Counted from the stretch's first letter, positions 35,580 through 46,024 are shown. The stretch: DNA of 62,957 nucleotides from Vibrio jasicida CAIM 1864 = LMG 25398 (GCF_000400365.1 NZ_BAOG01000019.1:1-62957); one strand, 5' to 3'. Notes: a model not told the origin generated them from the letters alone. Program-made: numbers and translations.

Positions 35580-36515
35580 ATGGAACTGATTAGAGGCATT
35601 CACAATATCAAGTCGCGCCATCAAGGCTGCGTGCTGACTATTGGCAATTTCGATGGCGTACATAGAGGCCATCAACAAGTATTGCAACAAGTGTCTGAAC
35701 AAGCGAAGAAACTTTTGTTACCTTCGGTTGTGATGACCTTTGAACCTCAGCCTATGGAGCTGTTCGCTCGAGATAAGGCACCAGCAAGGTTAACGCGACT
35801 GCGAGACAAATTTGTCCAGCTGAGTAAGCTGGATATTGACCGCTTACTTTGCGTTAACTTCAATCGTCATTTTTCCGACCTAACGGCGGAAGAGTTTATC
35901 CGTGACTTGTTGGTTACTCGATTGGGTGTTAAGTTTCTTGTCATTGGTGATGATTTCTGTTTTGGCAAAGGTCGAACAGGTAACTTTGCAATGCTACAAG
36001 AAGCGGGGGAAAAGTACGGCTTTAAAGTCGTAAGTACTCAAAGCTTTTGTTTACAGCAGTTACGAGTCAGCAGTACAGCAATTCGAGATGCATTGGCTCG
36101 TGATGATTTGCAGTCCGCACATGAGATGCTGGGAAGAGATTACAGCATCAGCGGTCGTGTTTCACATGGAAGAAAACTAGGTAGAACCATCGGGTTCCCT
36201 ACGGCAAATATTCCTTTGAAGCGCTGTGTTTCTCCGGTTTCCGGAGTCTATGTTGTTCAAGCGCTTGGCTTAGGAGATAAGCCGATTGGTGGTGTCGCTA
36301 ACATTGGTCAACGACCGACGGTTAATGGTGTTCGCCAACAGTTAGAAGTACACTTATTCGACTTTCATGCTGATTTATATGGTAAACAGCTAGAAGTGAA
36401 ACTTTTGCATAAACTTAGAAATGAGCAAAAGTTTGAGTCGTTTGAAGCACTTAAACAACAAATCGTATTGGATGCTGAAGCAGCAAGGGTGTGGCTGCGT
36501 CAGCTTAAGCGTTGA
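35580..36515 (+). CDS. ribF: Bifunctional riboflavin kinase/FAD synthetase RibF
   Basis: Makes FMN and then FAD. The N-terminal nucleotidyltransferase domain shows TIGNFDGVHRGHQ and the C-terminal kinase domain shows RVSHGRKLGRTIGFPTANI. I chose ATG 35580 (MELIRGIHNI, 311 aa), matching the family start. An in-frame GTG at 35544 would add 12 unfamiliar residues. Neither has a strong Shine-Dalgarno. It lies between murJ and ileS, as in E. coli. Confidence 0.95.
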   Translation: MELIRGIHNIKSRHQGCVLTIGNFDGVHRGHQQVLQQVSEQAKKLLLPSVVMTFEPQPMELFARDKAPARLTRLRDKFVQLSKLDIDRLLCVNFNRHFSDLTAEEFIRDLLVTRLGVKFLVIGDDFCFGKGRTGNFAMLQEAGEKYGFKVVSTQSFCLQQLRVSSTAIRDALARDDLQSAHEMLGRDYSISGRVSHGRKLGRTIGFPTANIPLKRCVSPVSGVYVVQALGLGDKPIGGVANIGQRPTVNGVRQQLEVHLFDFHADLYGKQLEVKLLHKLRNEQKFESFEALKQQIVLDAEAARVWLRQLKR

Positions 36516-36579
36516 GCGGTTTATTCCACCGTTCAACATAATGTCTAATTTTCGCCCAATATAACGGAATTAAGAATCG

Positions 36580-39408
36580 ATGAGTGAGTATAAAGATACC
36601 CTGAACTTACCTGAAACAGGGTTTCCAATGCGCGGCAACCTGGCCAATCGTGAGCCAGAAATGCTTAAGCGTTGGTACAAAGAAGATCTTTACGGTGAAA
36701 TCCGTAAAGCGAAGAAAGGCAAAAAGTCATTCGTATTGCACGATGGCCCTCCTTACGCGAACGGTGACATTCACATTGGTCACGCACTAAACAAGATTCT
36801 TAAAGACATTATTATTAAATCCAAAACACTTTCAGGTTTTGACGCACCTTACATCCCAGGCTGGGACTGCCACGGTCTACCAATTGAATTGATGGTAGAG
36901 AAGAAAGTCGGCAAACCAGGTCAAAAAGTGACAGCAGCTGAGTTCCGCGAGAAATGTCGTGAGTACGCTGCAGGTCAGGTTGAAGGTCAAAAAGAGAGCT
37001 TCAAGCGTCTTGGCATCATGGGTGAGTGGGACAAGCCATACCGCACTATGGATTTCGCAACTGAAGCGAACATCATCCGTGCTCTTGGTAAGATCGCAAG
37101 CAAAGGTCACCTACTGAAAGGTTTTAAACCAGTTCACTGGTGTACAGACTGTGGTTCAGCACTGGCTGAAGCTGAAGTTGAGTACAAAGATAAAGTATCG
37201 CCATCTATCGACGTTCGTTTTAAAGCGGCTGACGAAGCGGCACTATTGTCTAAGTTTGAACTGACAGAAGGTCATGAAGGTCACGGTGACGTATCTATCG
37301 TTATCTGGACAACAACACCTTGGACACTGCCAGCAAACCGCGCAGTATGTCTACGTGATGATCTAGAGTACGTGCTTATCCAAACAGAAGGCGACAACGC
37401 TGAGCGTATCATCGTTGCTGCTGAGCTGGCGAAAGACGTAATGGATCGTGCGGGTATCGAGCACTTCCACAACCTTGGCTTTGCTAAAGGTGCGGATCTT
37501 GAGCTTTCTCAATTCCAACACCCATTCTACGATTTCACTGTACCGGCGATCCTTGGTGATCACGTTACGACTGATTCAGGTACTGGTGTTGTTCACACTG
37601 CACCTGGTCACGGTCAAGAAGACTTCGCGGTTGGTAACAAGTACAACCTAGAAGTAGCAAACCCAGTTGGCTCAAACGGCGTTTACCTACCAGATACAGA
37701 GCTATTTGCTGGTCAGCACGTATTTAAAGCGAACGATGCAGTAGTAGAAGTACTGAAAGAAAAAGGTGTACTACTACACCACCACGCTTACGAGCACAGC
37801 TACCCACACTGTTGGCGTCATAAGACTCCAATCATCTTCCGTGCTACGCCTCAATGGTTCGTTTCTATGGACCAAGCTGGCCTACGTGCTAAAGCACTAG
37901 AGTCAATCAAGAACGTAGAGTGGATGCCTGAGTGGGGTCAAAGCCGTATCGAAGGTATGATCGAAGGTCGCCCTGAGTGGTGTATCTCTCGTCAACGTAC
38001 TTGGGGTGTGCCAATTGCTCTGTTTGTTCACAAAGAAACAGCAGAACTTCATCCAAACACGCTAGAGCTGATCGAGAAAGTCGCTAAGCTGGTTGAAGAG
38101 AAAGGCATCCAAGCATGGTGGGATGTAGATGCAGCTGAACTACTAGGTGCTGACGCTGACCAATACGAAAAAGTACTAGATACGCTAGACGTATGGTTCG
38201 ATTCAGGTGTGACTCACTTCTCTGTGGTTGATGCTCGTGAAGAGTACAACGGCAACAGTGCAGACCTATACCTAGAAGGTTCTGACCAACACCGTGGTTG
38301 GTTCCAGTCTTCTCTAATTTCATCTATCGCGATGAAAGACGAAGCGCCTTACAAACAAGTACTGACACACGGTTTCGTGGTTGACGGTCACGGTCGTAAG
38401 ATGTCGAAATCTATCGGTAACGTAGTTGCACCAAAAGACGTAACTAACAAGCTAGGTGCTGACATTCTTCGTCTATGGGTTGCTTCAACAGACTATACGG
38501 GTGAAGTTGCGGTTTCTGATGAAATCCTAAAACGCAGCGCAGATGCTTACCGTCGTATCCGTAACACAGCGCGTTTCTTCCTTGCTAACCTAAGCGGCTT
38601 CAATCCTGAAACAGACATCGTTCCTGTTGAAGAAATGGTTGCGCTAGATCGCTGGGCGGTTGGTCGTGCACTAGCTGCACAAGAAGAGATTGTTAAAGCA
38701 TACGAAGAGTACAACACACACGGTGTGACTCAGCGTCTAATGCAATTCTGTTCAATCGAAATGGGCTCTTTCTACCTAGACGTTATTAAAGACCGTCAGT
38801 ACACAGCAAAACGTGGCGGCAACGCTCAACGTAGCTGTCAGACTGCACTTTACTACATCGTAGAAGCGCTAGTTCGTTGGATGGCGCCAATCATGTCGTT
38901 CACTGCAGATGAAATCTGGAACGAAATGCCAGGTCAACGCGACAAGTTCGTATTCACTGGTGAGTGGTTCGATGGTCTATTCGGTCTTGCTGAAGGTGAA
39001 GAGCTGAACAACGAATTCTGGACTGAGCTCCAAGCGGTTCGTGGTGCAGTAAACAAACTTCTAGAAGATGCGCGTAAAGAGAAAACCATTGGTGGTGCAC
39101 TACAAGCTGAAGTGACTCTATTTGCTGATGACGCACTAGCGGCGAAGATCAACAAACTTGAAGATGAACTGCGCTTTGTTCTACTAACATCTGCTGCGAA
39201 AGTTAAGCCACTAAGTGAGAAGACTGATGCAGCACAAACGACAGATATCGAAGGCTTGTTTGTTGAAGTAGCAGCAGCTGAAGGCGAGAAGTGTGACCGT
39301 TGTTGGCACCACACGCCAGACGTAGGCACAATCGAAGGTCACGAGAAGATCTGTGGTCGTTGTGTGTCGAACGTAGACGGCGAAGGTGAAGTACGTAAAT
39401 TCGCGTAA
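36580..39408 (+). CDS. ileS: Isoleucyl-tRNA synthetase
   Basis: A class I synthetase of 942 aa. HIGH motif is [12 protein letters not shown] (near residue 65) and KMSKS is [10 protein letters not shown] (near 607). An editing domain ([14 protein letters not shown], then [15 protein letters not shown]) hydrolyses Val-tRNA-Ile. The C-terminal zinc knuckle has two CxxC pairs (CDRCWHH and CGRC). This is the bacterial type 1, mupirocin-sensitive architecture. Confidence 0.98.
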   Translation: MSEYKDTLNLPETGFPMRGNLANREPEMLKRWYKEDLYGEIRKAKKGKKSFVLHDGPPYANGDIHIGHALNKILKDIIIKSKTLSGFDAPYIPGWDCHGLPIELMVEKKVGKPGQKVTAAEFREKCREYAAGQVEGQKESFKRLGIMGEWDKPYRTMDFATEANIIRALGKIASKGHLLKGFKPVHWCTDCGSALAEAEVEYKDKVSPSIDVRFKAADEAALLSKFELTEGHEGHGDVSIVIWTTTPWTLPANRAVCLRDDLEYVLIQTEGDNAERIIVAAELAKDVMDRAGIEHFHNLGFAKGADLELSQFQHPFYDFTVPAILGDHVTTDSGTGVVHTAPGHGQEDFAVGNKYNLEVANPVGSNGVYLPDTELFAGQHVFKANDAVVEVLKEKGVLLHHHAYEHSYPHCWRHKTPIIFRATPQWFVSMDQAGLRAKALESIKNVEWMPEWGQSRIEGMIEGRPEWCISRQRTWGVPIALFVHKETAELHPNTLELIEKVAKLVEEKGIQAWWDVDAAELLGADADQYEKVLDTLDVWFDSGVTHFSVVDAREEYNGNSADLYLEGSDQHRGWFQSSLISSIAMKDEAPYKQVLTHGFVVDGHGRKMSKSIGNVVAPKDVTNKLGADILRLWVASTDYTGEVAVSDEILKRSADAYRRIRNTARFFLANLSGFNPETDIVPVEEMVALDRWAVGRALAAQEEIVKAYEEYNTHGVTQRLMQFCSIEMGSFYLDVIKDRQYTAKRGGNAQRSCQTALYYIVEALVRWMAPIMSFTADEIWNEMPGQRDKFVFTGEWFDGLFGLAEGEELNNEFWTELQAVRGAVNKLLEDARKEKTIGGALQAEVTLFADDALAAKINKLEDELRFVLLTSAAKVKPLSEKTDAAQTTDIEGLFVEVAAAEGEKCDRCWHHTPDVGTIEGHEKICGRCVSNVDGEGEVRKFA

Positions 39409-39440
39409 TTGCCTAGAACGACTGAACTTTTTTTAAAATT

Positions 39441-39470
39441 AACAGCCCCAGTATTTACTGGGGCTGTTTG
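39441..39470 (+). terminator. Strong hairpin between ileS and lspA
   Basis: AACAGCCCCAGT and ACTGGGGCTGTT form a perfect 12-bp stem with a 4-nt loop and a weak tail (TTGTAGG). It ends about 12 nt before the lspA start, with the Shine-Dalgarno directly after it. It may be a partial terminator or a processing/stability element inside the operon. Confidence 0.65.
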
Positions 39471-39481
39471 TAGGTAAAGTA

Positions 39482-39988
39482 ATGAGTGAAAAAGCACTGA
39501 CGTTAAAGCAATCTGGAGTTCGCTGGCTGTGGTTAGCAATTCTGGTATTTATTGCAGATATTGGCATCAAATTGGTGGTGATGGACAACATGGGCTACGG
39601 ATGGGCAAACCGAATTGAGGTGCTGCCATTCTTCAACCTACTTTATGTTCATAACTACGGTGCAGCATTCAGCTTCTTGAGCGATCAAGCGGGTTGGCAG
39701 CGCTGGTTGTTCACAGGTATTGCGTTTGTTGTGACAGGTCTTTTGACCTACTGGATGAGCAAGCTTCCAGCAAAGGAAAAATGGAACAACATCGCTTACG
39801 CACTGATTATTGGTGGTGCAGTGGGCAACGTGTTTGACCGTGTTGTTCATGGCTTTGTTGTTGATTACCTAGACTTCTTCTGGGGTAACTACCACTGGCC
39901 AGCATTCAACCTTGCAGATACCACCATCTGTATTGGTGCGGCAATGATCATTCTTGATGGCTTTCGCAAAAAGGACGCTGACAAGTAA
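39482..39988 (+). CDS. lspA: Lipoprotein signal peptidase LspA
   Basis: Cleaves the signal peptide of diacylated prolipoproteins in the inner membrane. The 168-aa protein has four helices. Conserved blocks are [33 protein letters not shown] (with catalytic Asp128, numbered here) and [11 protein letters not shown] (Asp146). Together with lgt it accounts for two lipoprotein-maturation enzymes in this window. Confidence 0.96.
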   Translation: MSEKALTLKQSGVRWLWLAILVFIADIGIKLVVMDNMGYGWANRIEVLPFFNLLYVHNYGAAFSFLSDQAGWQRWLFTGIAFVVTGLLTYWMSKLPAKEKWNNIAYALIIGGAVGNVFDRVVHGFVVDYLDFFWGNYHWPAFNLADTTICIGAAMIILDGFRKKDADK

Positions 39989-40014
39989 TCTTTTGCGATA
40001 TATCGAATAACCCT

Positions 40015-40047
40015 AAGCGTCGTCCGTTGATTCGGACGACGCTTTTT
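40015..40047 (+). terminator. Terminator between lspA and fkpB
   Basis: AAGCGTCGTCCG-TTGATT-CGGACGACGCTT then T tail. Confidence 0.88.
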
Positions 40048-40148
40048 ATTATGTTGGAGCCCAATCCGCGTATCTTCGTACAATAAAAAGCAATCACAGC
40101 ACGTGATCAGATAGAGCGCAGGAAACCCAAGAACAAGGAAGCAGTAAC

Positions 40149-40580
40149 GTGACAACAATAAATCAAGATTCAGCAGTAACGCTGCACTTCACCATCAAAA
40201 TGCAAGATGGCTCTGTAGCGGACAGCACACATAATATGGGCAAGCCTGCTAAGTTCGTTATGGGCGACGGTAGCTTGAGTGAGAACTTCGAGCAATGCCT
40301 ACTAGGCTTACAAGTAGGCGAGCAAAAAGCCATTGAACTAAAAGCGGCTGACGCTTTTGGCATGCCGAATCCAGACCATATCCACTATATGGACCGCACT
40401 AAATTTGTTGGCGAAGCGGAAGTTGAAGTCGGCACAATCATGGCATTTAGCGGTCCTGATGGAATGGAAATCCCGGGCATCATTACTGAGATTGCTGGCG
40501 ACTCAGTAACTGTGGACTTCAACCATCCACTCGCGGGACAAGACGTGACTTTCGAAGTCGAAATTTTGTCAGTAGAATAG
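40149..40580 (+). CDS. fkpB: FKBP-type peptidyl-prolyl isomerase FkpB (SlpA)
   Basis: A cytoplasmic proline isomerase/chaperone of 143 aa with an IF domain. TLHFTIKMQDGSVADST and the GEQKAIELKAADAFG segment are FkpB-like, as is GEAEVEVGTIMAFSGPDG. Start is GTG 40149 with AAGGAAG upstream. It is followed 24 bp later by ispH, as in E. coli. Confidence 0.94.
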   Translation: MTTINQDSAVTLHFTIKMQDGSVADSTHNMGKPAKFVMGDGSLSENFEQCLLGLQVGEQKAIELKAADAFGMPNPDHIHYMDRTKFVGEAEVEVGTIMAFSGPDGMEIPGIITEIAGDSVTVDFNHPLAGQDVTFEVEILSVE

Positions 40581-40604
40581 CGAACCAAATAAAAGATAAC
40601 TTCC

Positions 40605-41570
40605 ATGAGCAATGAAATGAAAATCCTGTTAGCTAACCCACGTGGTTTCTGTGCTGGTGTTGACCGCGCGATTAGCATCGTAGAGCGTGCGCTAGAGATG
40701 TATCAGCCGCCTATCTATGTTCGACATGAAGTGGTGCATAACCGTTTTGTGGTTGAAGGTCTAAAACAGCGTGGTGCTATCTTCGTTGAAGAACTGCACG
40801 AAGTACCAGACAACAACATTGTGATTTTCTCCGCTCATGGTGTATCTCAAGCTGTTCGTCAAGAAGCGAAGTCTCGTGACCTAACGGTATTCGATGCGAC
40901 CTGTCCGTTGGTAACCAAAGTACATATGGAAGTGGCACGTGCAAGCCGTCGCAATATGGAAGTGGTACTGATCGGTCACGCTGGTCACCCAGAAGTGGAA
41001 GGCACGATGGGTCAGTATTCAAGTGATACAGGCGGTATGTACCTTGTGGAAACGCCAGCCGATGTTGAAAAGCTAAAAGCGATCGTGAAAGATCCATCGG
41101 ATCTGCACTACGTGAGCCAAACGACACTGTCTGTTGATGAAACTGCTGACGTAATTGAAGAGCTACGCCGCGTGTTCCCAGACATCCAAGGTCCTCGTAA
41201 AGATGACATCTGCTACGCGACGCAAAACCGTCAAGATGCCGTGCGTGAGCTTTCTGCTGATGTAGATGTGATGGTTGTTGTAGGTTCCAAGAATTCATCA
41301 AACTCAACGCGCTTAAAAGAACTGGCTGAAAAGCTAGGTACGCCAGGATACCTAACAGACTGCCCAGAAGACATCATGCCTGAATGGTTTGAAGGCAAAG
41401 TGAAAGTTGGTGTGACTGCTGGCGCCTCTGCACCAGAAGAGCTGGTAAACCAAATCCTAGATCGCATCAAAGAGCTGGTTGGTGCAGAAGCGGTAGACGA
41501 AGTGCTTGGTCGTGAAGAGAACATGTTCTTCGAAGTGCCAAAAGAGCTACAAATTAAGCAAGTCGATTAA
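40605..41570 (+). CDS. ispH: 4-hydroxy-3-methylbut-2-enyl diphosphate reductase IspH
   Basis: The last step of the MEP isoprenoid pathway, making IPP and DMAPP. This iron-sulfur enzyme has its three cluster cysteines in [23 protein letters not shown] and TDCPEDI. The catalytic Glu is in [14 protein letters not shown]. At 321 aa the N-terminus is 4 residues longer than if ATG 40617 is used ([10 protein letters not shown], the common family start). Neither has a clear Shine-Dalgarno. Confidence 0.97.
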   Translation: MSNEMKILLANPRGFCAGVDRAISIVERALEMYQPPIYVRHEVVHNRFVVEGLKQRGAIFVEELHEVPDNNIVIFSAHGVSQAVRQEAKSRDLTVFDATCPLVTKVHMEVARASRRNMEVVLIGHAGHPEVEGTMGQYSSDTGGMYLVETPADVEKLKAIVKDPSDLHYVSQTTLSVDETADVIEELRRVFPDIQGPRKDDICYATQNRQDAVRELSADVDVMVVVGSKNSSNSTRLKELAEKLGTPGYLTDCPEDIMPEWFEGKVKVGVTAGASAPEELVNQILDRIKELVGAEAVDEVLGREENMFFEVPKELQIKQVD

Positions 41571-41585
41571 GACGAGTCAAACATC

Positions 41586-41613
41586 AAAAAGGCGACCACA
41601 AGGTCGCCTTTTT
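41586..41613. terminator. Bidirectional terminator between ispH and btsR
   Basis: AAAAAGGCGACC-ACAA-GGTCGCCTTTTT. Confidence 0.9.
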
Positions 41614-41652
41614 AATTGGGAATTTCTACACGAGTTATGCCAGAGTCTGAGC

Positions 41653-42381
41653 TTAGTGACTGATGCCTAGAAGTTCTTTGAGCACCTTTAAGTAACGGCG
41701 GCTCACTGGGATCTCAAAGCCTGTTTTGGTGATGATTTCAGCTAGGCCATTTTCCAATAATCTAATCTCGCTGATGGCTTTGATACTCACCAGATACTGG
41801 CGATGACAACGCACCAGTGGCGTTTTTTCTTCCAAGGTTTTCAACGTTAACTGTGTACTGGCCGTTTGGTTGGTAGAGCGCACATGCACACCGCTAATAT
41901 CGCTGTAAGCAGACTCAACTGTCTCGGTTGCCATGATCACAATGCGGTTGTGGCCAATGCATGGGATCTGGTCTAGGCCCTCTGGGGCGATGGCAGACAA
42001 CTGTTGAGTGAGCGCGGATTGACTCATTACTTTATTAAGGCGTTTTACTGTTTTCGTCAAACGACATGGATCAACCGGTTTTAATAGATAGTCGAACGCA
42101 TTGTCCTCAAAAGCTTGAATCGCATATTGGTCGTAAGCGGTAACAAATACCACGTAGGGCATGGTCTCTGGATCTAACATACCCAGTAGCTCGATGCCCG
42201 TTACCTGAGGCATTTGGATATCTAGGAACACCACATCGGGCTTGAGCTCATTGATCTTCTTAAGCCCCATAATGGCGTTTGATGCATCGCCTATTACTTC
42301 AATTTGGCCTGTTTCGTCCAATAGCTCTGCCAGCTCTTCACGAGCAAACTGTTCATCATCAATGACGAGGGCGGTTAACAT
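41653..42381 (-). CDS. btsR: LytTR response regulator BtsR (YehT-like)
   Basis: Response regulator of the pyruvate-sensing BtsS/BtsR system. The 242-aa protein has a receiver domain with phospho-Asp54 in VVFLDIQMP and an allosteric T/K pair (VTAYD, LLKPVD). Its C-terminal LytTR DNA-binding domain contains TLEEKTPLVRCHRQYLVSIKAI and PVSRRYLKVLKELLGI. Very similar to E. coli BtsR. It is encoded 32 bp after btsS. Its likely target is the repeat array at 45801-45988. Confidence 0.92.
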   Translation of the reverse strand: MLTALVIDDEQFAREELAELLDETGQIEVIGDASNAIMGLKKINELKPDVVFLDIQMPQVTGIELLGMLDPETMPYVVFVTAYDQYAIQAFEDNAFDYLLKPVDPCRLTKTVKRLNKVMSQSALTQQLSAIAPEGLDQIPCIGHNRIVIMATETVESAYSDISGVHVRSTNQTASTQLTLKTLEEKTPLVRCHRQYLVSIKAISEIRLLENGLAEIITKTGFEIPVSRRYLKVLKELLGISH

Positions 42382-42413
42382 CCAGCATTACCTTTTATGC
42401 GTTTTTATTGCGC

Positions 42414-44084
42414 TTATCGCGATGAGGGAATGATAAAACTCATTTTAGTAAATTGGTGTTGTTGATAGTTAATTTTTAGTGCTGAATCACGTCCAAATTG
42501 ATTAGAGAGGCGCTTATCGACAATTTCCATCCCCAAACCAGAATGATTCTCTTTTGGTGATTCATAGCTGCCTGCATTGTCTTCCACGGTAATAAGGTAC
42601 CCTTGTGCATGAGGTTGGCTATAGATTTTTACTTTGCCGCCTTCCAACATAGTCGAGATACCGTGTTTGATTGCATTTTCGACCAAAGGTTGCAGCGTAA
42701 AGCTTGGTAACTTGATATCCAGCAGTTCAGGTTCAATATCAATCTCAACTTCTAGGCGATCAGTAAAGCGTGCTTTTTCGATCGATAAGTAGGAATTCAC
42801 ATGTGCTAATTCTTCTTTCAGCGTCACGGTATTGATGTTCTGTTTTAAGTTACTACGGAAGAAGTGCGACAAGTTTTGGATCAGTTCTCGTGCTTTATCT
42901 GGATCACGACGCGTAATCGCACTGATGGTATTAAGTGCATTGAACAAAAAGTGTGGGTTCACTTGAGCGTGCAGCAGTTTGATTTCTGCCTGAGCTAATA
43001 GAGTTTGTTGCTGCTGATAATCGCCATACAAGATTTGGCTCGATAGAAGCTGAGCAATGCCTTCTGCCATTGACATATTTGCCGTCGAGAACAGCTTACG
43101 TTTTGGTTCGTAAAGCTTAATGGTACCCACCACTTCTTTTCCTGCTCGTAGTGGAATTATCAGTGCGGAGCCCAGTTTACAGTCTTGTGCTAATGAACAT
43201 TGGTAAGGGTGCTCACTGCCATCAAGGTAGATGATGTCGTTCTTCTCCATTGAGTCGAGCGTACTCTGCGATGAGATTGGAGTATTTGGCCTATGATGAT
43301 CATCGCCGATGCCAACGAAAGCCAGAATCTTCTCTTGGTCAGTAATGGCGACTGCGCCTACTTTGGTTTCTTCATAAATGATGCGGGCGATCTTATCGGC
43401 ATTTTCGCTGTTAAATCCGGTGCTGAGAATACCAACTGAGCGGTCGGCAATGCTTAATGCTCGGCGGGAAAAGGCGGCCGAGTACTTTTCAAAAATGGTT
43501 TTACGATCTTGCAGAATACTCATAAACAGAGCGGCACCAACGGAGTTAGCGATGATCATTGGGGCAGCAATCGCTGAAACGAGTTCATAGGCTTGGTTGA
43601 ATGGTTTAGCGACAGCAAGCAGCAGCACCATCTGAACGATTTCTGCAACAAAAGTAATGCTGAATACTACGCTCGGGTTAAACAGCATTGCCCCTTTGTT
43701 ACGCTTAATGAGGTAAACGTGGAGTAGCCCCCCAATGAGCCCTTCTGCTGTTGTGGAAATCGCACAAGCTAAGTCGGTAAAACCGCCTAAAGTATAACGA
43801 TGAATCCCCCCAGTTAAGCCCACCGCAAAACCGACAACAGGACCGCCAAACAGTCCTCCCATCACGGCACCAATTGCACGCGTGTTTGCTATCGCGTCGT
43901 TGATCTGTAAACCGAAGTAGGTGCCTAGGATACAAAAACCAGAGAAAAGCACATAACAAATGAGTCGGTGACTTAAGCGAGAAGAAATGCTCAGTAAGGG
44001 AAGAATGATTGGCGTTTTACTCAGCATATAAGCCAGCACTAAGTAAACACACATTTGTTGCAAAAGGGAGATGATCAGTTCCAT
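42414..44084 (-). CDS. btsS: Sensor histidine kinase BtsS (YehU-like, LytS family)
   Basis: An inner-membrane kinase that binds pyruvate in E. coli. In 556 aa: a 5TMR-LYT membrane domain (about 1-195, with NDAIANTRAIGAVMGGLFGG), a GAF domain (about 225-350), and a His-kinase domain with the phospho-His in QVNPHFLFNALNTIS and an ATPase domain (VENAIKHGIS, GLGMEIVDKRL). Length matches E. coli BtsS (561). It is co-transcribed with btsR and follows the CstA-family gene. Confidence 0.92.
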   Translation of the reverse strand: MELIISLLQQMCVYLVLAYMLSKTPIILPLLSISSRLSHRLICYVLFSGFCILGTYFGLQINDAIANTRAIGAVMGGLFGGPVVGFAVGLTGGIHRYTLGGFTDLACAISTTAEGLIGGLLHVYLIKRNKGAMLFNPSVVFSITFVAEIVQMVLLLAVAKPFNQAYELVSAIAAPMIIANSVGAALFMSILQDRKTIFEKYSAAFSRRALSIADRSVGILSTGFNSENADKIARIIYEETKVGAVAITDQEKILAFVGIGDDHHRPNTPISSQSTLDSMEKNDIIYLDGSEHPYQCSLAQDCKLGSALIIPLRAGKEVVGTIKLYEPKRKLFSTANMSMAEGIAQLLSSQILYGDYQQQQTLLAQAEIKLLHAQVNPHFLFNALNTISAITRRDPDKARELIQNLSHFFRSNLKQNINTVTLKEELAHVNSYLSIEKARFTDRLEVEIDIEPELLDIKLPSFTLQPLVENAIKHGISTMLEGGKVKIYSQPHAQGYLITVEDNAGSYESPKENHSGLGMEIVDKRLSNQFGRDSALKINYQQHQFTKMSFIIPSSR

Positions 44085-44146
44085 AGCGAACCTAACCTAG
44101 ACATGATGTTGTTATTGTAAGTGAATTCATTCTTTAAAGAGAAAGA

Positions 44147-44175
44147 AAAAGAGCCTGCGATAGGCAGGCTCTTAG
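44147..44175 (-). terminator. Terminator between the CstA-family gene and btsS
   Basis: On the minus strand AAGAGCCTGCC-TATCG-CAGGCTCTT is followed by TTTCTTTCTC. It would partly uncouple btsSR from transporter transcription. Confidence 0.75.
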
Positions 44176-44223
44176 CGTTATCCAGATATTGATAATGAAT
44201 CGGTTAGCAAGCGAAGGATTTCA

Positions 44224-45708
44224 TTACGCCGTTTCTGAGACAGTGTCTGGTTTATCTTCATCTGCAAGATCTGTTTCGCCTTTGCCTTTCGAGATTTTGA
44301 TAACGTAAGCCGCTGCAGCAAGAGCGAACAAAATGCCAGAGATTGTCGAGATTTGCATTGGTAGACCGAAGCCTAGCGTGCTGTTGTTCAAAATGAAAGT
44401 GACACACACGGTTGTCATGAAGACTGCTGGGATAGTCGTAATCCAATGCAGTTTGTTGTGACGTAGTAGGTAAGCCGACGCAGTCCAAAGCATCATTACT
44501 GCTGTTGTTTGGTTTGCGAAACCGAAGTAGCGCCAGATAATACCGAAGTCTACTTGAGTCAGAATGCCACCGATAACGAACAGTGGTAGAGCCATTAGAA
44601 GACGGTTACGTAGTGTTTTCTGTTCCATACCGAAGTATTCAGCAAGAATCAGACGGCTTGAGCGGAATGCGGTGTCACCCGATGTGATTGGCAGAATAAC
44701 AACACCAAGGAAGGCAATCACACCACCGAATACACCCAGTAGACCGAATGAAGCGCTGTATACCACGTTACCAGGGCCACCGTTTTTCACTGCTTCTGCA
44801 AGGCCATCAAGCGTGCCGAAGAAAGACAGAGCGATAGCACACCAGATTAGCGCGATAACGCCTTCACCAATCATTGCACCGTAGAATACGAAGCGACCGT
44901 TCTTCTCATTTTCCATACAACGCGCCATCAGTGGAGACTGAGTTGCGTGGAAGCCAGAGATAGCACCACATGCGATAGTGATGAATAGTGCAGGCCATAG
45001 AGGCATATCGTTCGGGTTCAAGTTAGTCAGCATGTCGCTTACTTGGAAGTCACCCATCACAGTGTGTTCGCTAGAGAAAGCAATAGCAGTCATTAGACCT
45101 ACAGACATGAAGATCAGTAGCGCGCCAAACAATGGGTAGAAGCGACCGATGATTTTGTCTACAGGAACAATTGTCGCGATGATGTAGTAAGCGAAAATCA
45201 ACACAACCATGGTTGTCATGCTTACGCTAAAGCTAGTTTGGTCGTTGATTAGGTTTGTGATCATACCTGCTGGCGCTGACACGAATACCACACCAACAAG
45301 AAGCAATAGGACAATGGCAAAGATGTTCATAAAGTGTTTTGCGCCATTACCTAGGTAGCGACCCGTAATTGTTGGTACTGATGCACCGCCGTTACGAACA
45401 GAAAGCATGCCTGAGAAGTAATCGTGTACCGCACCTGCGAAGATACAGCCAACAACAATCCAAAGCATTGCAGCAGGACCGTATAGGGCACCCATGATTG
45501 GGCCAAAGATAGGACCAACACCTGCGATGTTCAGAAGCTGAACAAGGTAAACACGCTTGGTTGACATTGGAACGTAGTCAACGCCGTCCGTCTTAGTATG
45601 AGCTGGCGTTTGACGATTCTCATTGATGCCGAAAATCTTCTCAACGAAAGCACCGTAGATGAAGTATCCGCCGATGAGGGCTGCGACACAGGTTAGAAAC
45701 CACATCAT
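44224..45708 (-). CDS. CstA-family transporter (BtsT/BtsU-like pyruvate uptake)
   Basis: An inner-membrane carrier of 494 aa with about 14 helices. CstA-family blocks are LLNIAGVGPIFGPIMGALYG near residue 60, VHDYFSGMLSVRNGG, GFHATQSPLMARC and ILPITSGDTAFRSSRL. E. coli CstA and BtsT are about 700 aa, so this is the short subfamily. Next to btsSR, a pyruvate transporter of the BtsU type described in V. campbellii is the best guess. AAGGA lies 8 nt before the first ATG. The upstream region holds the repeat array. Confidence 0.88.
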   Translation of the reverse strand: MMWFLTCVAALIGGYFIYGAFVEKIFGINENRQTPAHTKTDGVDYVPMSTKRVYLVQLLNIAGVGPIFGPIMGALYGPAAMLWIVVGCIFAGAVHDYFSGMLSVRNGGASVPTITGRYLGNGAKHFMNIFAIVLLLLVGVVFVSAPAGMITNLINDQTSFSVSMTTMVVLIFAYYIIATIVPVDKIIGRFYPLFGALLIFMSVGLMTAIAFSSEHTVMGDFQVSDMLTNLNPNDMPLWPALFITIACGAISGFHATQSPLMARCMENEKNGRFVFYGAMIGEGVIALIWCAIALSFFGTLDGLAEAVKNGGPGNVVYSASFGLLGVFGGVIAFLGVVILPITSGDTAFRSSRLILAEYFGMEQKTLRNRLLMALPLFVIGGILTQVDFGIIWRYFGFANQTTAVMMLWTASAYLLRHNKLHWITTIPAVFMTTVCVTFILNNSTLGFGLPMQISTISGILFALAAAAYVIKISKGKGETDLADEDKPDTVSETA

Positions 45709-45800
45709 AGCAATTGTCCTTGGTTTGTTAGGTAGGGTAATTTTTTAAGCTCAGGATGTATGGTATTCATCTCTTTTGTTAAGCGCATTCGCTCTATGGA

Positions 45801-45988
45801 TGAGTGGTCGAATAGAGAAGCGAGTGGTCGATATAACGGTTAAGTGGTTTTATCGTTTGCCTAGTGGTCGTGCTTAGGACTGAGCGGTTCTATCAACGAT
45901 TAAGCGGTGGTTATCAAGGGTGAGCGGCGAGTTCGAGAGTTAAGTGGTGAAATCAACAGATAAGCGGCAAAGCACAGGCTTTAGTGGT
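45801..45988 (-). promoter_or_regulatory. Ten-copy, 20-bp-period array of BtsR-like half-sites
   Basis: The 8-mer NNAGYGGY occurs at 45801, 45821, 45841, 45861, 45881, 45901, 45921, 45941, 45961 and 45981, exactly every 20 bp. Copies include TGAGTGGT, TAAGTGGT, TGAGCGGT and TAAGCGGT. On the minus strand these read ACCRCTYA, the half-site I recall for E. coli BtsR (YehT). A degenerate copy (TAAGCGCA) lies at 45780. The 12-bp spacers are unrelated in sequence. The nearest copy is 93 bp before the transporter start codon. Confidence 0.85.
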
Positions 45989-46024
45989 AAGCTTGTTTTG
46001 AAAACAATTAGTTAAGGAAGAATG

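Noticed and set aside
38934..39329. 131-aa minus-strand ORF within ileS
   Set aside because: Ser-rich antisense shadow of the highly codon-biased ileS gene.
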